DNA of 64,000 nt, from assembly GCF_003003235.1 (NCBI RefSeq), contig NZ_PVUE01000002.1, positions 62,001-126,000 of the forward strand. Reading direction: 5' to 3'. Made by a program: the position numbers and the translations under genes. Positions within the stretch are counted from its first letter, which is position 1, and each line of letters starts with the position of its first letter. The DNA is from Antricoccus suffuscus (GTDB lineage: Bacteria > Actinomycetota > Actinomycetes > Mycobacteriales > Antricoccaceae). Of this stretch, positions 29,720 to 39,291 are shown piece after piece. The notes under the pieces are model-generated. The model was not told the DNA's origin. It ran no database searches and was given only the letters and a program-made list of their open reading frames with translations.

Positions 29720-31735
29720 ATGCCGTACCCCTCATCGCCCGAACGCGATCGTCCTTGGATGATGCGGACGTACGCCGGGCACTCCTCGGCGACCGAGTCG
29801 AACGCGCTCTACCGGCGCAACCTCGCCAAGGGCCAGACCGGTTTGTCGGTCGCCTTCGATCTGCCCACCCAGACCGGCTACGACCCCGACGACCAGCTCG
29901 CCAAGGGCGAGGTCGGGCGAGTCGGCGTACCGGTGACGCACCTGGGTGACATGCGGATGCTGTTCGAGGACATCCCGCTTGAGCAGATGAACACGTCGAT
30001 GACCATCAATGCCACCGCGATGTGGCTGCTCGCGCTCTACCAGGTAGTTGCAGAGGAACAGGGCGCCGACGTCGGCAAGCTCGCCGGTACGACGCAAAAC
30101 GACATCGTCAAGGAATACCTTTCGCGCGGCACGTACGTATTCCCGCCGGCGCCGTCGATGCGGCTGATCACCGACATGGTCGCCTACACCGTGCTGCAGA
30201 TGCCGAAGTTCAACCCCATCAACATCTGCAGCTATCACCTGCAGGAGGCTGGCGCGACGCCGGTGCAGGAAGTCGCCTTCGCGCTGAGCACGGCGGTCTC
30301 CGTACTCGATGCGGTTCGCGACTCGGGGCAGGTGCCGGCCGACCAGTTCGGCAAGGTTGTCGGGCGGATCTCTTTCTTCGTCAACGCCGGCGTGCGGTTC
30401 ATCGAGGAGACCTGCAAGATGCGCGCGTTCGGCGTGCTGTGGGACGAGATCACCAAGGAGCGGTACGGCGTCGAAGACCCTAAGATGCGCCGATTCCGCT
30501 ACGGCGTGCAGGTCAACTCGCTCGGACTCACCGAGGCGCAGCCGGAAAACAACGTGCAGCGGATCGTGCTGGAGATGCTCGGGGTGTCGCTGTCGCGCGA
30601 CGCTCGGGCCCGTGCGATCCAGCTGCCGGCGTGGAACGAAGCGCTCGGCCTCCCACGCCCGTGGGATCAGCAGTGGGCGCTGCGCATGCAGCAGGTGCTC
30701 GCGTTCGAATCCGATCTGCTCGAGTACGACGACATCCTGGCCGGCAGCCACGTGATCGAGGCGAAGGTCGCCGATATCGCCGAGGGTGCGCGCAAAGAGA
30801 TGCAGCAGATCCAGAAGATGGGCGGCGCGGTCGCCGCGGTTGAGGCCGGCTACATGAAAAGTGCACTGGTCGACTCGCTCGCCCAGCGCCGCGGCCGGAT
30901 CGAGACCGGTGCCGACGTCATCGTCGGCGTCAACAAGTTTCAGACCACGGAGCCGAGCCCGCTGACTGGTGAGGCCGAGCCGGCGATCATGACCGTTGAT
31001 CCTGCGGTCGAGGCGGCCGCCATCGTCGCTGTGCAGAAATGGCGGTCGGAACGCGACGAGGACGCGGCGCGAAAAGCGCTCGCCCGGCTGAAGTCCGCGG
31101 CCGGCACCACCGACAACCTGATGGAGGCGACACTCGCATGCGTGCGCGCCGGCGTCACCACCGGCGAATGGTCATCGGCGCTGCGGGAGGTATTCGGCGA
31201 ATTTCGGGCGCCGACCGGAGTCTCGTCGGTGTCCGCGGCATCCGAGGCCGGAGAGGCACTCGGTGCCGTACGCAAGCGCGTCAACGAGCTCAGCGAGAAG
31301 CTCGGCGGCCGGCTCAAGCTGCTCGTCGGCAAACCCGGCCTGGATGGGCATTCCAATGGCGCCGAGCAGATCGCCGTCCGCGGCCGAGACGCCGGTTTCG
31401 AGGTCATTTACCAGGGTATTCGGTTGACACCGGAGCAGATCGTCGCCGCCGCCGTGGAAGAAGATGTCGACGTGGTCGGGTTGTCCGTGCTGAGCGGCTC
31501 GCATATGGGGGTGGTTCCTGCGGTCGTCGCCGGACTGCGCGCCAACGGTATGGAGGACGTCCCGGTCATCGTCGGAGGCATCATCCCTGACGAAGATGCC
31601 AAAACGCTGATTGCCGGGGGCGTGGCCCGGGTGTTCACTCCCAAGGACTACGAGCTCAACGAAATCATGGACGGCATTGTCACGGTGGTCGCCGAGGCCA
31701 ACGGCGTGCTCGCCGACGTACCCGAACCCGTTTAG
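29720..31735 (+). CDS. ecm: Ethylmalonyl-CoA mutase, AdoCbl-dependent (Ecm/MeaA)
   Basis: 671 residues: a TIM-barrel acyl-CoA domain (1-490) fused to a C-terminal cobalamin domain (from about 525). The B12 motif is DGHSNG, with H544 as the axial ligand, followed by LSVLSGSHM and VIVGGIIPDED. The sequence follows the Streptomyces MeaA/Ecm pattern (RTYAGHSS, AFDLPTQTGYDPDD, SRGTYVFPP) rather than methylmalonyl-CoA mutase, whose equivalent block has RNTY. It rearranges (2R)-ethylmalonyl-CoA to (2S)-methylsuccinyl-CoA. The substrate, made by Ccr at 52 kb and racemised by the epimerase at 53.7 kb, ties these loci together. GGAGG precedes the ATG. Confidence 0.9.
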   Translation: MPYPSSPERDRPWMMRTYAGHSSATESNALYRRNLAKGQTGLSVAFDLPTQTGYDPDDQLAKGEVGRVGVPVTHLGDMRMLFEDIPLEQMNTSMTINATAMWLLALYQVVAEEQGADVGKLAGTTQNDIVKEYLSRGTYVFPPAPSMRLITDMVAYTVLQMPKFNPINICSYHLQEAGATPVQEVAFALSTAVSVLDAVRDSGQVPADQFGKVVGRISFFVNAGVRFIEETCKMRAFGVLWDEITKERYGVEDPKMRRFRYGVQVNSLGLTEAQPENNVQRIVLEMLGVSLSRDARARAIQLPAWNEALGLPRPWDQQWALRMQQVLAFESDLLEYDDILAGSHVIEAKVADIAEGARKEMQQIQKMGGAVAAVEAGYMKSALVDSLAQRRGRIETGADVIVGVNKFQTTEPSPLTGEAEPAIMTVDPAVEAAAIVAVQKWRSERDEDAARKALARLKSAAGTTDNLMEATLACVRAGVTTGEWSSALREVFGEFRAPTGVSSVSAASEAGEALGAVRKRVNELSEKLGGRLKLLVGKPGLDGHSNGAEQIAVRGRDAGFEVIYQGIRLTPEQIVAAAVEEDVDVVGLSVLSGSHMGVVPAVVAGLRANGMEDVPVIVGGIIPDEDAKTLIAGGVARVFTPKDYELNEIMDGIVTVVAEANGVLADVPEPV

Positions 31736-31749
31736 GACCAAGTCTTTCT

Positions 31750-33573
31750 GTGGCAAACCAGGTAAATCTCGATTCGGTTACCGTCCAGTACGACGTCACG
31801 CCGGTGCTGGACGCGGTGTCCGTGGGTATCGCCGACGGCGACCGGATAGGCGTCGTCGGTCTCAACGGCTCCGGCAAGTCGACCCTGCTCGGAGTCATCT
31901 CCGGTAGGAGTACGCCGGACTCGGGCCGGGTGTCGATGCGGGGTGGCCTGCACATCGCGTTTGTCGGACAGTCTGATGACTTCGACGACGGTACGACGAT
32001 CCGCGAGCTCGTCGTGCCGGGTTCGTCCCATGACGCCGAGCACGACTGGGCCAGCGATCCGCGCGTCCGGAAGGTGGTGGAGGGCCTCGGACTGCTCGGT
32101 CTCGGCCTCGACACCGCGGTTGGCAGCCTGTCCGGTGGCGAGCGGCGACGGGTCGGCCTGGCCGCGGCACTTGTCAGCGACGTCGATCTGCTGATCCTCG
32201 ATGAGCCGACCAACCACCTCGACATCGAAGGCGTGGGCTGGCTCGCCGACTATCTGGCCGGGTTTTCCGGCGCAGTGGTGGTCGTGACGCACGACCGGTG
32301 GTTCCTCGACGTGGTGTGCAACCGCACCTGGGAGGTCACGGACTCGAAGATCAACATGTACGACGGTGGCTACGCCGACTGGGTATTCGCCCGCGCCGAG
32401 CGCAACAGGGTCGCGGACGTCACCGAAGAGCGGCGCCGCAACCTCGCCCGCAAGGAGCTAGCCTGGCTGCGTCGCGGACCGCCCGCACGCACGTCGAAGC
32501 CGCGGTTCCGGATCGAGGCGGCCAACGCACTGATCGAGGATGTTCCGCCACCACGCGACCGGGTTTCGCTCGTCGCGACCGCGACCTCCCGATTGGGCCG
32601 CACCGTGGTCGACCTTAAGGACGCCACGGTCTCCTTTGACTCCGGTACGTCGTACGAACGCGTCATCCTCGACCGGCTCACCTGGCATCTGGCACCCGGC
32701 GGGCGGTACGGGATCCTCGGCCCAAACGGGGCCGGCAAGACGACGCTTCTGCGCACGATGCTCGGCGATCAGGATCTGACCAGCGGCTTTCGCGAGATCG
32801 GTAAGACCGTGCGGGTGGGGCATCTGAGTCAGAGCCTTGCCGAGCTCGACCCCGGTCAGCGGATGATCGAGGCGGTGTCGGAGCTCGCGACATTGATCCG
32901 GATCGGCGATAAGGACCTGACGGCCGGACAGTTGCTGGAGCGGTTCGGTTTTGCCGCCTCGACGCACAAGCGATTTGTACGCGACCTTTCCGGTGGGCAG
33001 CGGCGGCGCTTGCAGATGGTCCGCACGCTCATGCGCCAACCCAACGTGCTAATCCTTGACGAGCCGACCAACGACCTGGATGTCGACACCCTCAGCGCGC
33101 TCGAGGACTTGCTCGACGAATGGCCTGGCACCCTGGTCGTCGTCTCGCACGACCGGTTTCTGCTCGAGCGGGTGTGTGACGACCTGTACGCCGTACTCGG
33201 TGACGGCAAGCTGACCCACCTTGTCGGTGGGGTTGCCGAGTACCTCACCCGGCGCGCCCGGCATCCGATCACCACCGGGCGGGTGCTGGCCGACGCGCGC
33301 GCACAGGATGCCGAGGACGCACGGCCGGACGCTGACTCGTCGGGTGAGATAAGCGCCGCGGAGCGTCGTACCGCGCGCAAGACCGCCTCCCGTATCGAGC
33401 GTCAGATGGCGACTCTGGACAAGAAAGAAGCCGGCCTGCACGATCAACTGGCCGAGCACGCAAGCGACTTCGAGAAGCTCGGGCCGCTGCAAGGGCAGTT
33501 GCGTGAGATCCATAGGCAGCGCGAAGAGCTCGAGCTGGAGTGGTTCGCGGCGGTCGAACTCGCGGAGGAGTGA
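31750..33573 (+). CDS. ABC-F family ATPase (Uup/EttA-like)
   Basis: 607 residues with two ABC cassettes and no membrane segment. Cassette 1: GLNGSGKST, LSGGERRRVGLA, LLILDEPTNHLD; cassette 2: GPNGAGKTT, LSGGQRRRLQM, VLILDEPTNDLD. An inter-domain linker of about 80 residues (EERRRNLARKELAWLRRG) and a C-terminal coiled coil (KKEAGLHDQLAEHASDFEK onward) give the Uup-type layout. Such proteins act on ribosomes or nucleic acid rather than in transport. It starts on GTG 14 nt after ecm, so it is probably cotranscribed; the linkage looks positional rather than metabolic. Confidence 0.9.
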   Translation: MANQVNLDSVTVQYDVTPVLDAVSVGIADGDRIGVVGLNGSGKSTLLGVISGRSTPDSGRVSMRGGLHIAFVGQSDDFDDGTTIRELVVPGSSHDAEHDWASDPRVRKVVEGLGLLGLGLDTAVGSLSGGERRRVGLAAALVSDVDLLILDEPTNHLDIEGVGWLADYLAGFSGAVVVVTHDRWFLDVVCNRTWEVTDSKINMYDGGYADWVFARAERNRVADVTEERRRNLARKELAWLRRGPPARTSKPRFRIEAANALIEDVPPPRDRVSLVATATSRLGRTVVDLKDATVSFDSGTSYERVILDRLTWHLAPGGRYGILGPNGAGKTTLLRTMLGDQDLTSGFREIGKTVRVGHLSQSLAELDPGQRMIEAVSELATLIRIGDKDLTAGQLLERFGFAASTHKRFVRDLSGGQRRRLQMVRTLMRQPNVLILDEPTNDLDVDTLSALEDLLDEWPGTLVVVSHDRFLLERVCDDLYAVLGDGKLTHLVGGVAEYLTRRARHPITTGRVLADARAQDAEDARPDADSSGEISAAERRTARKTASRIERQMATLDKKEAGLHDQLAEHASDFEKLGPLQGQLREIHRQREELELEWFAAVELAEE

Positions 33574-33595
33574 CCGCGTGGTTACAGTGGACGGT

Positions 33596-34429
33596 ATGAC
33601 TGATCTTGCCGATGCACCTGTAGCCGCCACCCCCGCTGATACCGCCTCCGCCGAGGCTCCGCAGTTCGAGCACATCCGGGTCGAACGCGCCGATCAGGTC
33701 ATCACGATCACCATGGATCGCGCGCGCCGCCGCAACTCGCTGTCCGAGGATCACATGCGTGAGCTGATCCGCGGGTTCGAGTACGCCGGTACCACCGACG
33801 CGCGGGTCGTCGTGCTCGCCGGCGACGGCCCGGTCTTCTCCTCCGGTCACGACTTCGCCGATCTCCAGGGCCGTGACTTGCATGAGGTACGCCGGCTGCT
33901 CAGTGTGTGCACCGAGCTCATGCAGACGATCCAGATGACGCCTCAGGTCGTCATCGCGCGAATCCACGGACTGGCTACGGCCGGTGGCTGCCAGCTCGCC
34001 GCCTCATGCGACCTAGCGATCGCGGTCGAGTCCGCCGGCTTCGCGCTGCCCGGCGGCAAGGGTGGATGGTTCTGCCACACACCATCAGTCGGCGTATCGC
34101 GCAATATCAGCCGCAAGCACCTCATGGAACTGGCGCTGACCGGTGACACGATCGACGCCAAGACCGCCGAGGCATGGGGCCTGATCAACTACGCCGTACC
34201 GGACGACAAGCTCGACGAGGCGATCGCCGACATGGTCACTCGCCTCTCCGGCGGAAGCCGCACGGCCAAGGCCCTCGGCAAGCAGGCGATCTATAACCAG
34301 CTCGATCGTCCCGAGCGCGATGCCTACACCTACGCGATCGAGGTCATGGCCTCAGCGTCGCAGACCGATCATGCGCAAGAGGGCATCAACGCGTTCGTCG
34401 AGAAGCGCAAGCCTGTCTGGCCGCGCTAG
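33596..34429 (+). CDS. Enoyl-CoA hydratase/isomerase family protein
   Basis: 277 residues from ATG 33596; the frame is open further upstream inside the ABC-F gene but not conserved. Crotonase fold: the oxyanion-hole block FSSGHDFADLQGRD, the second oxyanion glycine in IHGLATAGGCQLAASCDLAIA, then GFALPGGKGGWFCHTPSVGVSR. The position of the catalytic Glu of classical hydratases (usually in GxxPxxGG followed by a second Glu) is not clear, so isomerase or another crotonase reaction is possible. It resembles ECHDC3-type proteins. 22 nt after the ABC-F gene. Confidence 0.85.
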   Translation: MTDLADAPVAATPADTASAEAPQFEHIRVERADQVITITMDRARRRNSLSEDHMRELIRGFEYAGTTDARVVVLAGDGPVFSSGHDFADLQGRDLHEVRRLLSVCTELMQTIQMTPQVVIARIHGLATAGGCQLAASCDLAIAVESAGFALPGGKGGWFCHTPSVGVSRNISRKHLMELALTGDTIDAKTAEAWGLINYAVPDDKLDEAIADMVTRLSGGSRTAKALGKQAIYNQLDRPERDAYTYAIEVMASASQTDHAQEGINAFVEKRKPVWPR

Positions 34430-34545
34430 GGATATCGCCGGTGAGCCGTTCGCGCATCAGCACAGGTCACCGCGCAACGTAACTGAGTGTGTTTGGCCGT
34501 GCGACTGCCTATAGTTGGTGCTAAGTGTGACTAGCGGGGGCAGGT

Positions 34546-36174
34546 ATGGCTTACCACGCGGGCGATTCCTTCGCCGGGTACACCATTGAGGGTGTGCTCG
34601 GTACCGGAGGCATGGGCGCGGTCTATTTGGCTAAGCATCCTCGGCTGCCGCGTCGCGACGCGCTGAAGCTGCTCAGTTCGGCACTGTTCTCCGATGCGAC
34701 GTACCGCGCCAGGTTCGAGCGTGAGGCAGACATCGCCGCGCAGTTGATCCACCGCAATATCGTCGCGGTATATGACCGTGGGTCGTACGACGATCAACTG
34801 TGGATCTCCATGCAATACGTCGCGGGCACCGACGCGTCCAAGGCGCTGCGTGACGGCAACGGACCAATGCACGCCGATCGCGCCGTACACATCGTTGCCG
34901 AAGTCGCCGCGGGGCTGGACTACGCGCATCGCACCGGGCTGCTGCACCGAGACGTTAAGCCCGCCAACATCCTGCTGGCCCCGGCGCCGGACCGGTCCGA
35001 CCCTGAAGAAGTCCTGCTCGCCGACTTCGGCATCGCCAAGTCGATGCATGAGGGCAGCTCGCTCACCGGTGCAGGCAACCTGCTCGCGACTCTTGCCTAC
35101 GCCGCGCCCGAGGTGATCGAGGGCGAGAAGGTCGACCATCGTGCGGACATCTACTCGCTCGGCTGCGTGCTGTTCGAGCTGCTTACCGGCCGAGTGCCGT
35201 TCCCGACGACCTCGCCGTTCGCCACCATGAACGCGCAACTGAAGGACGACCCTCCGCGCCCGTCAGAGAAGGTCTTCGGCGTACCGAAGGCCATGGACGC
35301 GGTGATCGGCAAGGCCATGGCCAAGAACCCTGCCGAGCGCTACCAGTCGTGCCGTGAGCTCAGCAACGCCGCACGCGAAGCGCTCAAGGTGAGTGACGAG
35401 CCTTCGTTGCGCGCCAGTCCGCTGCGTGCTGACACCGATCATGAGGTCGTGCGCAACTCGGCCGGCGTACGGCCGCGACCGCCGTACACCCTTATCGTCC
35501 GCCAGTTCGCGTCGCGGGGTGGACCGAAGCTCGAGCTCGGACCGGTGGACACCGTGACGGTATCCACGGCCGAGCGCGGGGCCCTCGAGACGCTGGTACG
35601 CGCAGCGCGCTTCTTCGACCTGCCGCCGCGGCTTCCGCTCGAGCGGGTGATTGACAACGACGTGCTTATCGAGATCACCGTGCAAAGCGGGGATCTCTCC
35701 CGAGTGGTCGGGTTTGAGCGGCAGGGGGCGCGGCACCCGCACGAGCTCGACTCGCTCATCGCTCGGATCGAGCAGATCACCTCGTGGCACGCCACCGCGG
35801 CCGCACCTGCTACGGCATCGTCACCGACCACGCGTACCTCGTCGACGTGGTCGCCGGTCGAGATCATCCCGCCGATCGGCAGTCGACGGCGCCCCGACAG
35901 TGGCAGCGTGCGATCTCCGGGACCGATGCCGGTGGGACGACTATCCAGCATTCCGGTCAGCCAGCATTTCGCAGACGGACATCGCGCCCCGGCGCGACCG
36001 CGCACCGCCCCACAGTCAGCTCCGCTGCCACTACGGCGCGCCGACCCACAGTCAGCTCCGTTGCCACCACCGCAGCCCGCATCCGCTAACAACGATCGCA
36101 AGTTCATTGCCGCTGGCATCATAATTCTGGTCGTGCTCGTCGTCGTGGCGATTCTGGTGATCGCGCTCAAATGA
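34546..36174 (+). CDS. Ser/Thr protein kinase with emfourin-like domain and C-terminal membrane anchor
   Basis: 542 residues. PknB-type kinase domain at about 11-275: Gly loop GVLGTGGMGAVYLA, Lys in DALKLL, catalytic LHRDVKPANIL near residue 134, LLADFGIAK near 160, GT-like activation segment LATLAYAAPEV. Residues about 312-413 (YTLIVRQFASRGGPKLELG, then LETLVRAARFFDLPPRLP and HELDSLIARIEQI) resemble the emfourin protease-inhibitor fold. A Pro/Ser/Arg-rich linker follows, and a single helix (AAGIIILVVLVVVAILVIAL) closes the protein, leaving almost no outside part. The kinase is therefore tail-anchored with all domains in the cytoplasm, unlike PknB with its external PASTA sensor. A possible -10 TATAGT lies at 34510-34515. 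It converges with the second kinase. Confidence 0.9.
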   Translation: MAYHAGDSFAGYTIEGVLGTGGMGAVYLAKHPRLPRRDALKLLSSALFSDATYRARFEREADIAAQLIHRNIVAVYDRGSYDDQLWISMQYVAGTDASKALRDGNGPMHADRAVHIVAEVAAGLDYAHRTGLLHRDVKPANILLAPAPDRSDPEEVLLADFGIAKSMHEGSSLTGAGNLLATLAYAAPEVIEGEKVDHRADIYSLGCVLFELLTGRVPFPTTSPFATMNAQLKDDPPRPSEKVFGVPKAMDAVIGKAMAKNPAERYQSCRELSNAAREALKVSDEPSLRASPLRADTDHEVVRNSAGVRPRPPYTLIVRQFASRGGPKLELGPVDTVTVSTAERGALETLVRAARFFDLPPRLPLERVIDNDVLIEITVQSGDLSRVVGFERQGARHPHELDSLIARIEQITSWHATAAAPATASSPTTRTSSTWSPVEIIPPIGSRRRPDSGSVRSPGPMPVGRLSSIPVSQHFADGHRAPARPRTAPQSAPLPLRRADPQSAPLPPPQPASANNDRKFIAAGIIILVVLVVVAILVIALK

Positions 36175-36211
36175 CCGACGCGGGCTCCGGCGGTGTCGGG
36201 TGCGGCCGTGC

Positions 36212-37033
36212 TCAGGCGCGCAACATGCCGATCGCGTCCGCTAGCTCACCTGCGGTCTCGTAGCGTTCGCCGAGAGGGGCGAGGCAGCGTGCGACGATCG
36301 CGCGTTCGCCATCGGTCAGCGAGCTGTCGATTGCGGGAGGCGTCGATTGAACCTTGCGGATCGCCAACAACGGCTGGTGCTTGGGAATCTCGCCGTAGAG
36401 CCCGGCACCGGACAGGCTGCGATGCATTGTCGCGCCAAGCCCCCATAGGTCGGTCGCCCGTGACGGCGGATCTCCAAGAAGGAGGGTCGGATCGACGTAC
36501 TCGACCGACGTCTCCGGAGCCATGCCGGTCATGGCGGCGCCCTCATTGAACACTCGCGCCAGGCCGAGGTCGGAGAGCTTCGCGCCGCTGTCGGTGAGCA
36601 TCACGTTGGCCGGTTTGATATCCCCGTGGGCGAGCCCCGCCTCGTGCAGAGCATCGACCGCCCGCGCCGCATGCTCGAGGGCGCGGAGGATCTCAGAACG
36701 CTCTAACGGGCGGGCCGGGGAGGCCAACGAGCCCAACGAGAAGTACTCCATCGCGTAAAGAAAACTGTCCTCGAGTACGGCGTCGTACACGGTGGCGAGG
36801 TACGGCGATTCCACCGCGGCGAAGGCGCGAAGCTCGCGCGCACCACGACGATAGTCGTCCTCGGTGCACTCTCCGGCGAAGATCTTGACAGCGACGTACT
36901 CGTCGCCAATGCCGAGCCTGGCCGGCGGCCTAGCCAGATAGAACCGTCCGTGGTTGCCGTCGCCGATGAGCCGTACGACCTCGAAGTCGGCAAGTCGCGG
37001 CAGTTGTTGTCCGGGCACATCCTGAAGCGACAT
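36212..37033 (-). CDS. Atypical Ser/Thr protein kinase (non-RD, DLG)
   Basis: 273 residues from ATG 37033 (a GTG two codons upstream is possible). The kinase domain covers almost the whole protein: VVRLIGDGNHGRFYLA (Gly loop), VAVKIFAG (Lys), catalytic loop LAHGDIKPANVML, metal loop LSDLGLARVF, then TSVEYVDPTLL and TDLWGLGATMHRSLSG. HRD is HGD and DFG is DLG, so Arg of the RD pair is missing and activation-loop phosphorylation is probably not needed, while Asp, Lys and Asn for catalysis remain. No membrane helix: soluble. It diverges from the antiporter gene and converges with the membrane-anchored kinase. Confidence 0.87.
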   Translation of the reverse strand: MSLQDVPGQQLPRLADFEVVRLIGDGNHGRFYLARPPARLGIGDEYVAVKIFAGECTEDDYRRGARELRAFAAVESPYLATVYDAVLEDSFLYAMEYFSLGSLASPARPLERSEILRALEHAARAVDALHEAGLAHGDIKPANVMLTDSGAKLSDLGLARVFNEGAAMTGMAPETSVEYVDPTLLLGDPPSRATDLWGLGATMHRSLSGAGLYGEIPKHQPLLAIRKVQSTPPAIDSSLTDGERAIVARCLAPLGERYETAGELADAIGMLRA

Positions 37034-37157
37034 TCCCACCCCGCGTGGTTCAGAAACCTTGGACCTAGAAGACCTGGGTGACAGACTATCGGAACGCTAC
37101 CGTGGCAGTCCATCGTTCGCGGTCGCGCAGGGGAGTAGAGCGGGGAAGGGGATCCCG

Positions 37158-39245
37158 ATGCACGTTGCTGCACTCGTGTTCATCGATATAGCCATCATCA
37201 TCGCGGCGGCGCGGCTGTTCGCGAGGATCGCCAGAGCGGTAGGTCAGCCGCCGGTCGTCGGCGAGATCGTGGCGGGAATCGCGCTGGGCCCAAGCCTTCT
37301 CGGTCTTCTTCCAGGGGATCTCGACGACGTTCTGTTTCCGGCGAGAGTCCTTCCATATCTAGAGATTCTCGCCCAACTCGGTCTTGTGCTGTTCATGTTC
37401 ATTGTCGGTCTCGAGCTGGACATGGCACTAATCCGCGGACGCGAGAGGGTCGCCGGAACGATTTCGTTGGCCTCAGTGGCGTTGCCCTTCGGGCTCGCAG
37501 CGTTACTTGCCGTGGTGCTGTATCCGCATCACAAGGTCGTCAACGGCGAGGAGATCGAGTTATACGCCATGACTCTGTTCCTCGGTGTCGCAATGGCGAT
37601 CACCGCTTTTCCCGTTCTGGCGCGCATTCTCACCGATCGAGGAATGCACCGCACACCAATCGGCGTACTCGCCCTTGCGTGTGCTGCCATCGACGACATC
37701 CTCGCGTGGACCCTCCTCGCGCTCGTCGTGGCGCTGGTCCAAGGCAACGGGCCTACCGATGTCATCCGGATCGTTGCACTGACGGTGGTCTTCGCCGCCT
37801 TCATGTTCGGCCTCGTCCGACCGTTGCTCGTCAAACTGCTTGACCGGCATCGAGCGGCCGGTCGACTGACTCCTGACATCCTCGCCGTCGTACTCGTCGG
37901 CGTCATGGCATCGGCGTTCATCACCGACATCATCGGTATACATGCCATTTTCGGCGCGTTCATTTTCGGTGCGGTCATGCCGCGCAAGAACGCCGAGCAG
38001 CTTACGCGCGAGATCCTGGAACGACTCGAGCAAGTCAGCGTCCTTCTGCTGCTGCCACTGTTCTTCGTCGTCACCGGTCTGAGCACCAACGTCGGCGGGA
38101 TCTCGCTGTCCGGTCTGTGGCAGCTCGGGTTGATCCTGCTGGTCGCAATTGGCGGCAAGTTCTTCGGCGCGTATGCCGCCGCGCGCGCCATGAAAGTCTC
38201 CGGTAGACAGGCGGCCGCGATCGGCACTCTCATGAACACTCGCGGGCTGACGGAGCTCGTCATCCTGCAGATCGGTCGCGAGCTGGGAGTCCTCGACAAC
38301 GAGCTGTTCACGCTGCTGGTCCTGATGGCTCTGATTACCACGATCGTCACCGGACCGATGCTGCGGGCGGTGTATCCCGACCGCATGATCCAACGGGACA
38401 TCGATGCCGCAGAACGTGCACTACTCGGAGTCGACGATTCGTATCGGGTCCTTGTCGTGGTGGATGCTCCGGCTCGCGCGGACCGGATCGCTGCGGTGGG
38501 CGCGGCCCTGATCGGGACGGGCCGGCCTGGGAAGGTGGTGCTCACGCGTTTCGTCCGCCGGGCCACGTCAGTGGTGGAGCTAGGGGCTGGCATCGCGCCG
38601 GACTTGTCCCAGATGGCCGCCACGATGGACGACCTCAACGCGCTGGCCAGCCGTGTCCGGGAGGCCGGTGCGAGGACCGGCGTGCTGTGCCGGTTCTCCG
38701 TCGATCCGTGGAGCGACCTCGTCGCTCAAGCAGCCGTGGCCGACGCGGCGATTGTCGTGGTGGACACCGACTGGTACGCAGGCGTTGCCCCAAACGGCGG
38801 GTACCGCGGGACAGACCATGACTTCAGTCTTGCTGTTGTGGATCTTGGCTCGACGACACCACTGGGGGATGCCGTGCTCGTGCACGTCGCTGCCGGCGCT
38901 GACGGTCGCAGCGCCGTGATGATGGCGTCGGCGGCCGCGATCTCGCGCCAGAGCGAGCTGCTGCTGTCCATTCCTGATGGGGGTCGCGCTGCGAAGCGCT
39001 ATATCGCGGCGCTAGCGCCGTTGGCGGCCGTAGGTGTGCGCTATCGCCTTGTTGAGGACGTGGCATCGGCAGCGGCGACGAGTGGACTGGTATTCCACAG
39101 TGGCGACGGGTCCACCGTGGGCCCAGAGGCCGACACCGCGGCTCGACCACCGACGATCACGGTGTCGGCCGGTCAGAGCGATGCCGACGCCGAACTGAGC
39201 GAGGCGCTGGGCAAACTGGTCCCAGCAAGCCCTCCAGCCTCCTGA
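37158..39245 (+). CDS. CPA2-family cation/proton antiporter
   Basis: 695 residues from ATG 37158, preceded by GGGAAGGGGA at 8 nt; an open upstream extension of 33 codons is rejected. About twelve membrane helices fill residues 1-430: GEIVAGIALGPSLLGLLPG, the ion-site Asp pair in AIDDILAWTLLALVVAL, and NTRGLTELVILQIGRELGVL are KefB/CPA2 features. The C-terminal 260 residues are soluble and begin like a universal-stress-protein fold (SYRVLVVVDAPARADRIAAV); a classical TrkA-N (KTN) NAD domain is not evident. It would exchange K+ or Na+ for H+. Divergent from the soluble kinase and convergent with the FHA gene (46 nt apart). Confidence 0.87.
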   Translation: MHVAALVFIDIAIIIAAARLFARIARAVGQPPVVGEIVAGIALGPSLLGLLPGDLDDVLFPARVLPYLEILAQLGLVLFMFIVGLELDMALIRGRERVAGTISLASVALPFGLAALLAVVLYPHHKVVNGEEIELYAMTLFLGVAMAITAFPVLARILTDRGMHRTPIGVLALACAAIDDILAWTLLALVVALVQGNGPTDVIRIVALTVVFAAFMFGLVRPLLVKLLDRHRAAGRLTPDILAVVLVGVMASAFITDIIGIHAIFGAFIFGAVMPRKNAEQLTREILERLEQVSVLLLLPLFFVVTGLSTNVGGISLSGLWQLGLILLVAIGGKFFGAYAAARAMKVSGRQAAAIGTLMNTRGLTELVILQIGRELGVLDNELFTLLVLMALITTIVTGPMLRAVYPDRMIQRDIDAAERALLGVDDSYRVLVVVDAPARADRIAAVGAALIGTGRPGKVVLTRFVRRATSVVELGAGIAPDLSQMAATMDDLNALASRVREAGARTGVLCRFSVDPWSDLVAQAAVADAAIVVVDTDWYAGVAPNGGYRGTDHDFSLAVVDLGSTTPLGDAVLVHVAAGADGRSAVMMASAAAISRQSELLLSIPDGGRAAKRYIAALAPLAAVGVRYRLVEDVASAAATSGLVFHSGDGSTVGPEADTAARPPTITVSAGQSDADAELSEALGKLVPASPPAS

Positions 39246-39291
39246 CCGCCGGCGCCCGGCCGCGAGTGTCGAAACCGGCGCGCGCAGGTGG

